Program-made: the position numbers and the translations under genes | The notes under the pieces: generated by a model | What the model was told of the DNA's origin: nothing | Database searches by the model: none | What the model saw: only the letters and a program-made list of their open reading frames with translations | NCBI GenBank assembly: GCA_022036555.1 | Contig: CM039128.1 | Location: 2,790,049 to 2,854,048 of the forward strand | Reading direction: 5' to 3' | From: Microstegium vimineum | Taxonomy: Eukaryota > Streptophyta > Magnoliopsida > Poales > Poaceae | DNA: 64,000 nucleotides | In this document: positions 58,971 through 64,000 of the stretch, piece by piece | How the letters are laid out: each line of letters opens with the position of its first letter | Position numbering within the stretch: the stretch's first letter is position 1

Positions 58971-60298
58971 TTATGCCATTGCAGCTTTCTTTTCTTCCTC
59001 AAGCTGTTTTAGCTCTATCAACCTTTCTGCCCATGCCCGCTCTCTTGCCACAGCAGCCATCTTCCTTTCTGTCCGTTCTGCCTCCTTTCTCTTAACAGCA
59101 ACAGAATACTGTGCTCTGCGCTTCTTCTTCTCAGCCTGTACAAGTAAGAATGCATTTAAGCATTGGATTAGAATGTAAGGGTGATGCATCAAGTCATCAA
59201 CTCTAACTAGAAATATAGAGCTCGGACAAAGGTAACACAACTCAGGAATATCGACTGACTTGTTTAGATCCATACTTCAGTTTACTAATGTATTTATATG
59301 CCAGACTTAGGTTATGTCATTCACTTGCTTGGGGTCCAGGAAAATGAAAATGTTATAAAACAGTGAGCCAATAGAAGGCTGATTTAAAACTCTTCTGAGC
59401 ACCGCTGGAAAGAACTGAGTGAGATATAGAGTTATATGTAGTTTCATTTCATGGTGACACTTGGGACTGCTGGGCAGCATCTACCATCAACTCTCAAGAT
59501 TTTATTGGTCAAAAATGTGTTCCCCTTCCAGCAAAAGGATCCTCAAGGTAGGCTTAGATAGCATGAAACAGAGTATCTTACCAGTTAGCTTGACAGCAAA
59601 TCAAATAATATATCATTAGAATAATAACAGTAATGGATATAGAGAATGCAAAGTGCATTCACCATGATAAAGTCCTTGCGCTGCTTCATCCGCTTCTTCT
59701 CCTTCCTCCCTCGCACACTCCCCTGGTTCGGCTGGCTAGCAGGAATGGGCTCGTCAGGCTTGCACTTCACCCAGTAGTATGGACCTGCGGACGAACAATT
59801 AGTTACACGACTGAAAAAAAAAAACAGACGAACAATTCTTCTAAATGCTACGTCAACCCATCAAAACCTCACAGAAACTCTGAAAATAAACTACAGAACA
59901 CAGCACACTTCAATCGAGCTGCGCAATTCGAAGGAATGGGATAACATAAATGCGAAATAGCCAGATCGAAGCATCTCGACAGCTAGAAACGAAAGGCTGG
60001 AGAAATCCTCCACACCTTTGGGGCGCAAGCTGGCCCTCTTCCGGCGGTTGGCGAAGCCAGGCCGGCGCTTCGGGAACCGGGTTTCCATGAGCCCGGCGAA
60101 TAGGGTGGCTCCCATGGACGGCGCCTGCGAGGCGGTGAAAGCGGCGGCGGCGGCGGAGAAGGGGCGGAGCCCGATCGGATCCAGGAACCGAAGAGGAGCG
60201 GGGGGAGGAGGAAGTGGATGCGGGGCGCGACGGGGGAGAACCGCCGCCGGCGAGGAGAGCGCCGGAAGGGCTCGCCGGAGCGCTCGGAGTAGAGCCAT
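58971..60298 (-). CDS. basic, probably organelle-targeted protein, 189 aa (3 exons)
   Basis: Exons 60016-60298, 59663-59784 and 58971-59135 join in phase (GT-AG) to 189 residues. The N-terminus MALLRALRRALPALSS continues in an Arg/Ala/Pro-rich, acid-free stretch of about 60 residues that looks like a mitochondrial or chloroplast presequence. A very basic centre follows (FPKRRPGFANRRKRASLRPK, then YYWVKCKPDEPIPASQPNQG and RGRKEKKRMKQRKDF). The C-terminal third is a charged predicted helix (EKKKRRAQYSVAVKRKEAER) ending in KQLEEEKKAAMA. Such composition suits an RNA- or ribosome-associated organelle protein, but I do not recognise a family, and that role is inference. Intact. The start is the first ATG and is followed by the presequence, which supports it. 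Confidence 0.8.
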
Positions 60299-60633
60299 TG
60301 GAGAAGAAGGTTCTAGAAGGTGGCTGCCCTGATGGGCTAGGGTTTTTTTGCTGGCAGGAATGCGCGGGGAGAATGCAAGGGGGCGAGTGTGCTGCGTGCG
60401 TTTGTGCACGTGCGAGTTGCGTATTTTCTATTCTACGCAAACGGTCGCCAAAGGCGTACTCCTTCTGGTCGCAAAGACCAAAGAGTGTATTTTCTCGCTC
60501 TTCAAGTACCATCAATCTTAGAATTAACTAGATTTATTTATAAAAATATCATCAGTATTCATAACTCTAAATATATTTACTTTAAAATATATTTAAAATT
60601 AATCTAATTATATTCAGTATTATAATATTAATA

Positions 60634-60704
60634 CTCCCTTCGTCATGTTCTAAATATTTATGAACCAAAAAATCACAGCGACTTATAATTTAGAATATAG
60701 GGAG
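60634..60704. mobile_element. mini Stowaway-type MITE (71 bp)
   Basis: CTCCCTTCGTCATGTTCTAA at the left pairs with TTATAATTTAGAATATAGGG followed by AG at the right. TA flanks are at 60632-60633 and 60705-60706. Almost all internal sequence has been lost. Confidence 0.75.
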
Positions 60705-60706
60705 TA

Positions 60707-61565
60707 GTTTTTATATATAGATGGACAAGGTTGAGATTGATTTGCTCCTTGAGCCTTCTTTGTGGCTTCCTTGTGCTTTTTCATGAACGGCATTGTGAGA
60801 GAGAGGGGGAAAGAGAATTGAACAAAAGGTGTGGAAGACATTAGTTTCTTCCTTTGTTGTCATGAGCCCTTTTGTGGCTTCCTCATGCTTCCCCTCAAGT
60901 TCCTTCATGTGTAACCATTAAAACTCCTGGTTGGACATCTCGCAAGGTTAGGGTTTGAGTAGGCTAGGGTCCGATGTTCTGATGGAAACAAATTTAAAGT
61001 GGATGTTTACTAATTGTTTAGTTTGATGGCTAAGACCATATATGGGTGGTGGGTATGGCAATCGATGGAGGACATTTATGGATCATGGATGATGGGCATG
61101 GCTAGCGATCGAGGGCATTGGGAACCACCGTAGGGGAAGGAGGTATCCAAGGTGAGGCCAGGATTTTTAAAAGGACGCCAAAAGACTTGTCGTATTTTTA
61201 TTAGAAGTAAAGAAAAATGTACAGCTTGGCCAAGCGACCACCCACTTGCGGTAGTTCAGGAGCAAATGGCACTGCGCAATCATTGGATCATTGACAAGCA
61301 ATAGATTGATCGGAAGCCAGCCAGCGAAAAGATTAGGGAATTGAGGCAATGTCTGCCGTCCATGCGAAAGTTACTTTGAAGTCATGGTTGGTAGTGCAGC
61401 TGTGGCTGCTTGATTTGAACAGTAGTTACTGAGTTACGCACCTTCAGCCAGCAGCCACAACAGCACTGTAAATCACTACTGATCATAGCCATTCTAGGTA
61501 GTTATCGCCCAGCGAATGTTCTTAGTCCGTGGGGCGAATGAGATGCCAGAGCCAGACCCTAGCCA
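60707..61565. other. intergenic; no gene seen
   Basis: Contains an inexact repeat of GAGCCYTTYTTGTGGCTTCCT near 60749 and 60866. Otherwise no coding or element signature. Confidence 0.5.
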
Positions 61566-61574
61566 TTTAGCCAA

Positions 61575-61687
61575 GGATTTTTTGGATTCTCGTCATTACA
61601 ATTTTTCATCTTTTGAAAAACGTCATTACAATTCACCTTATTGGAAATTTGCCATTGCAATTTTGTTTCTCTCACAGTCGTGCCCTT
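61575..61687 (+). repeat. left terminal inverted repeat of the MULE
   Basis: Pairs with 62644-62755. By eye about 85% of positions match, including AATTCACCTTATTGGAAA, and it contains two CATTACAATT sub-repeats. Confidence 0.88.
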
Positions 61688-62643
61688 AACTACGTCTGAA
61701 GGGTACTCGGGCCCAATTGCAGGTGGTGTATTACGGTATGTCCCTGTATTGCCCCTGGTTAGGAGGACAAGGCAGTACGCAGCACCGACCCCGATCTGCT
61801 GCCTCCAGCGCCGTGCCTTCGCACGCGGAGCAGGTATAGAGGCAGGCATAGCAGAATGGTGAGGTTAATTGTTGCCGTCGTCGCTCGGCCTGCTCACCAT
61901 GCTCCTGGCGCTCCATCTGGACACGCGTGGCACCGCTGAGAAGGCCCTGCAGGGAAGCGTGCTTCACTTGATTACTTCTTGGCTTGCTCCTGTTCTCTTG
62001 TTGCTCCCTGCTAAGTAGTGTCGCTGCAGTTCGTCAACACAGCATAAAGGCCCGGATGGCGTGGCGAAGAGGCATGGCGTCGCTGACTCGCTGTCCTCAC
62101 TTGCTTCCTCAGTCTAGGTTCACGGTCGGCGGCGCGCAGTGCGTCGAGAGAGGCTTTGCAAGGTTGGTGCGAGGCTGCCCGGAGTTCGCGATCGACGTGG
62201 TTCCTAGCTCCTAGCTGCGGCATTGGGCTTGTCGAGCCGTCGTCAGGCTCCCCCACCTCGGTCATCCTCAATGGCTGCCGCGTTGGGCCAGTCGAGGTCG
62301 AGCCACCATCAAGCTCACGCGCGTGTGATTGATGTGCAGCCACCGGACGGACACGTAGCCGCGCCATGGCCGCCTGGCCGGCGAGCGCTCGCAAGCAGGC
62401 TGCTGCCGAGCAAACGCGTGAGCGGGCCGCCGCACCACCGCCGGGCAAGCACGCGAGCTGCCGCGTCAGGGCTCCTTGGTCTCGTGGCAGTTGCCGCCTT
62501 GAATATGTCTGGTGCCGGACTCCACGAGTGGCTGCGCAGCCTCCCCTTCCACCTCCGTTTGCGCTTGACCAGTGGCAGCGTCGCGGCATGGTTGTGATCA
62601 GGGCACGGCGCATATATGGTCTCCGTTCATGCTCCAGACGATC

Positions 62644-62755
62644 AGGGCATGGTTGTGAGAGCAGCAGAATTGCAATGACAAGTTTCCAATAAGGTGAATT
62701 GTAATAGCGCTTTTCAAAAGATGGAAAATTGTAATGGCGAGAATCAAAAAACCCC
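62644..62755 (-). repeat. right terminal inverted repeat of the MULE
   Basis: Inverse partner of 61575-61687, ending AAAAAACCCC before the target duplication. Confidence 0.88.
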
Positions 62756-62949
62756 TTTAGCCAAAAGGCCCCAAAGCAAGGCGTGCACTCAGAGCTATGG
62801 ACTATGGACGAAAAATACATGCGGACAGAAAATAAAAGGAAATGAAAACAAGAAAAGAGGGGCAGATCAATTTTCTTCAGAAAAAAAGAAAAACAAAACA
62901 AAAGGGACAAAAGGATTTTTGAAGTTTTCGCTACAGGCTACAGCGGCCA

Positions 62950-63197
62950 TGGATGATCTTCAGCTGACAAGATGGGATCGAAGCGAGCAAAGAATCAAGG
63001 TCATGGCTGGCGTAGCTGCTCGAGCTGGACCAGGACCACCAACCGTCCAACCCTACACGCTGCGGAAAGAGCCGGCGCCAAAAGAAGCTCGTGAAACCAA
63101 AAGCGACCCTGATCCGCAGGCGCCGCAGGGAAATCCAGCTCCAACCAGAAAATTCACGTGCAGCAAAGTCAAAAGCTATGGGGGGTTCTTCCGGTGA
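62950..63197 (+). other. possible small coding exon, unrecognised
   Basis: An ATG at 62950 opens a frame of 82 codons to a stop at 63195-63197. It begins MDDLQLTRWDRSEQRIKV and is Pro/Lys/Glu-rich, ending TRKFTCSKVKSYGGFF. The reading ends at TTCCGGTGAGC, which could instead be a splice donor (CCG then GTGAGC) of a longer gene. GC content is higher than its surroundings. I know no such family, and no downstream exon was identified. Confidence 0.25.
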
Positions 63198-63871
63198 GCA
63201 CTATTCAAATCACACACTTCGAGGAGATCACGATGATCAGACAACAGACAATGGAGTCGAAGCAAGAAAAACCACGAGTTCAGAACGATGTGTCCGTGGC
63301 CTTTCAGCAAATGCAGCACAGCAAATGTGGAAGTAACCAAAGAGGATTGCATTAGCAGATTAGCAGCTCCAGATTTTGATGGCACAGTTGTTCAGCTTCA
63401 GCAATGAACAGAGAGAAGTGCATCCCTGAGTCCGGGCACTGCCGCACAGGTGATGAAACAGAATGAACCAACGGCCAAGGAGAAGAAATCTCAAGCAAAA
63501 CTCCATCCATCAGACTAGGATACTGAATTAGGCATTACCATATTACAAAGATCTGTGAGGTTTCTGCATAAACTGACAAAATCAAACCCTGCTGACAAAC
63601 ACCTAGTCACCTCTAGCGAACCTACTACAGCACTGTGCCACTGTTGACGACATGTCAAGCTACCAAAGGGTATGGAGCTGCAGAAAAGGTAAAAATGTTA
63701 ATGCCAGTAAATAACATAACCCGACAGCTACTGCAAAACCTACAAATAGTATGGGCAGGAAAGCCATTCCACTTTCCTTCATTTGATGATTTCATTTAAG
63801 TTACAAAAAAAAGACTAAATATGATACAAGGAGCAACAAAACAAGCACTAGAGCTGCTACCGCTAACGGTG
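63198..63871. other. intergenic / 3' untranslated region; no gene seen
   Basis: AT-rich. The right half is probably the 3' untranslated region of the minus-strand gene that runs off the window. Confidence 0.5.
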
Positions 63872-64000
63872 CTACCTGCTTCCTATGTCCTTCCAAGGAT
63901 CCGCGTCACTGCCCATAATCTTAGAACCGGGACCATACTGAGCCTTGAGAGCAGCAGCCACAGGGTCTGAGACGTTGCTAACGAGGATACCAGCACCGCC
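63872..64000 (-). CDS. C-terminal end of a gene cut by the window edge
   Basis: On the minus strand the last 42 codons before a TAG at 63872-63874 are open and read GGAGILVSNVSDPVAAALKA, then GPGSKIMGSDADPWKDIGSR. The composition (GC-rich codons, a coherent Gly/Ala/Asp-rich sequence) and the AT-rich sequence just downstream are typical of a last exon and its 3' untranslated region. The family was not recognised from this fragment. Confidence 0.55.
   Translation of the reverse strand, partial: GGAGILVSNVSDPVAAALKAQYGPGSKIMGSDADPWKDIGSR

Larger units (their letters stand above)
61575..62755. mobile_element. non-autonomous MULE with ~110-bp TIRs, Pack-MULE-like (1,181 bp)
   Basis: The perfect 9-bp target duplication TTTAGCCAA lies at 61566-61574 and 62756-62764, the hallmark length for Mutator-like elements. 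The ends (GGATTTTTTGGATTCTCG and the inverse of GGGGTTTTTTGATTCTCG) continue as inverted repeats of about 110 bp, through CATTACAATTCACCTTATTG. The interior is GC-rich, unlike the AT-rich ends, as in Pack-MULEs that carry copied host gene pieces. No transposase is present. I could not identify the source gene. Confidence 0.9.

Noticed and set aside
62011..62910. 299-codon minus-strand open frame
   Set aside because: It crosses the MULE's right terminal repeat and target duplication and is Arg/Ala-rich by GC composition. No family signature is seen.

Overview
This window is nuclear DNA of a flowering plant, almost certainly a grass. The protein-coding genes have GT-AG introns and plant-only families: an L-type lectin receptor kinase, a PBS1/PBL27-like cytoplasmic kinase, a TET5/6-type tetraspanin and a monocot-style NLR. 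The first exons are very GC-rich, as in grasses. The mobile elements are Stowaway MITEs with CTCCCTCCGT ends, a chromodomain Ty3/gypsy element with short LTRs, and FAR1/Ulp1-type Mutator-like elements (MULEs). A panicoid grass such as sorghum, sugarcane or Miscanthus is my guess from general knowledge of the repeats. The species cannot be fixed from the sequence alone.

Layout. 0-3 kb: GC-rich repetitive DNA and a 1.39-kb LINE-derived retroposon with poly-A and 8-bp target duplications. 3.2-7.6 kb: an NLR resistance-gene relic (+) with two nonsense codons and a frameshift. 8-10.1 kb: tandem duplications and a complete 239-bp Stowaway MITE. 12.7-15.0 kb: intact single-exon lectin receptor kinase (+). 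20.3-22.6 kb: intact five-exon RLCK-VII kinase (+). 23.9-26.9 kb: intact 13-exon isovaleryl-CoA dehydrogenase (-). About 28.2-46 kb: a large AT-rich block that I read as one decayed MULE carrying three genes. These are an intact unknown 266-aa gene (-), a broken FAR1-type transposase (+) split by a 1,844-bp solo LTR, and a broken Ulp1-like C48 protease with an N-terminal mobile-element domain (-). 46.7-52.8 kb: a nest consisting of an outer Stowaway MITE, a 5.7-kb chromovirus-type LTR retrotransposon inserted six bases inside one end of it, and a second MITE inserted in the same outer element. 53.2 kb: a fold-back MITE. 55.3-56.7 kb: tetraspanin (+). 59.0-60.3 kb: a three-exon gene for a basic, probably organelle-targeted protein (-). 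61.6-62.8 kb: a 1.18-kb MULE with ~110-bp inverted ends and a perfect 9-bp target duplication, with GC-rich contents like a Pack-MULE. The window ends inside the last exon of a minus-strand gene.

The host genes are an ordinary mix: cell-surface perception (lectin kinase, RLCK, NLR relic), mitochondrial leucine/branched-chain catabolism (IVD), membrane microdomains (tetraspanin) and a probable organelle protein. They are independent transcription units. The most interesting part is the 18-kb element: its unknown gene is open across two exons while its two recognisable partners are broken. Intron-exon structures were deduced by eye from splice signals, phase and family alignment from memory, and need transcript support.
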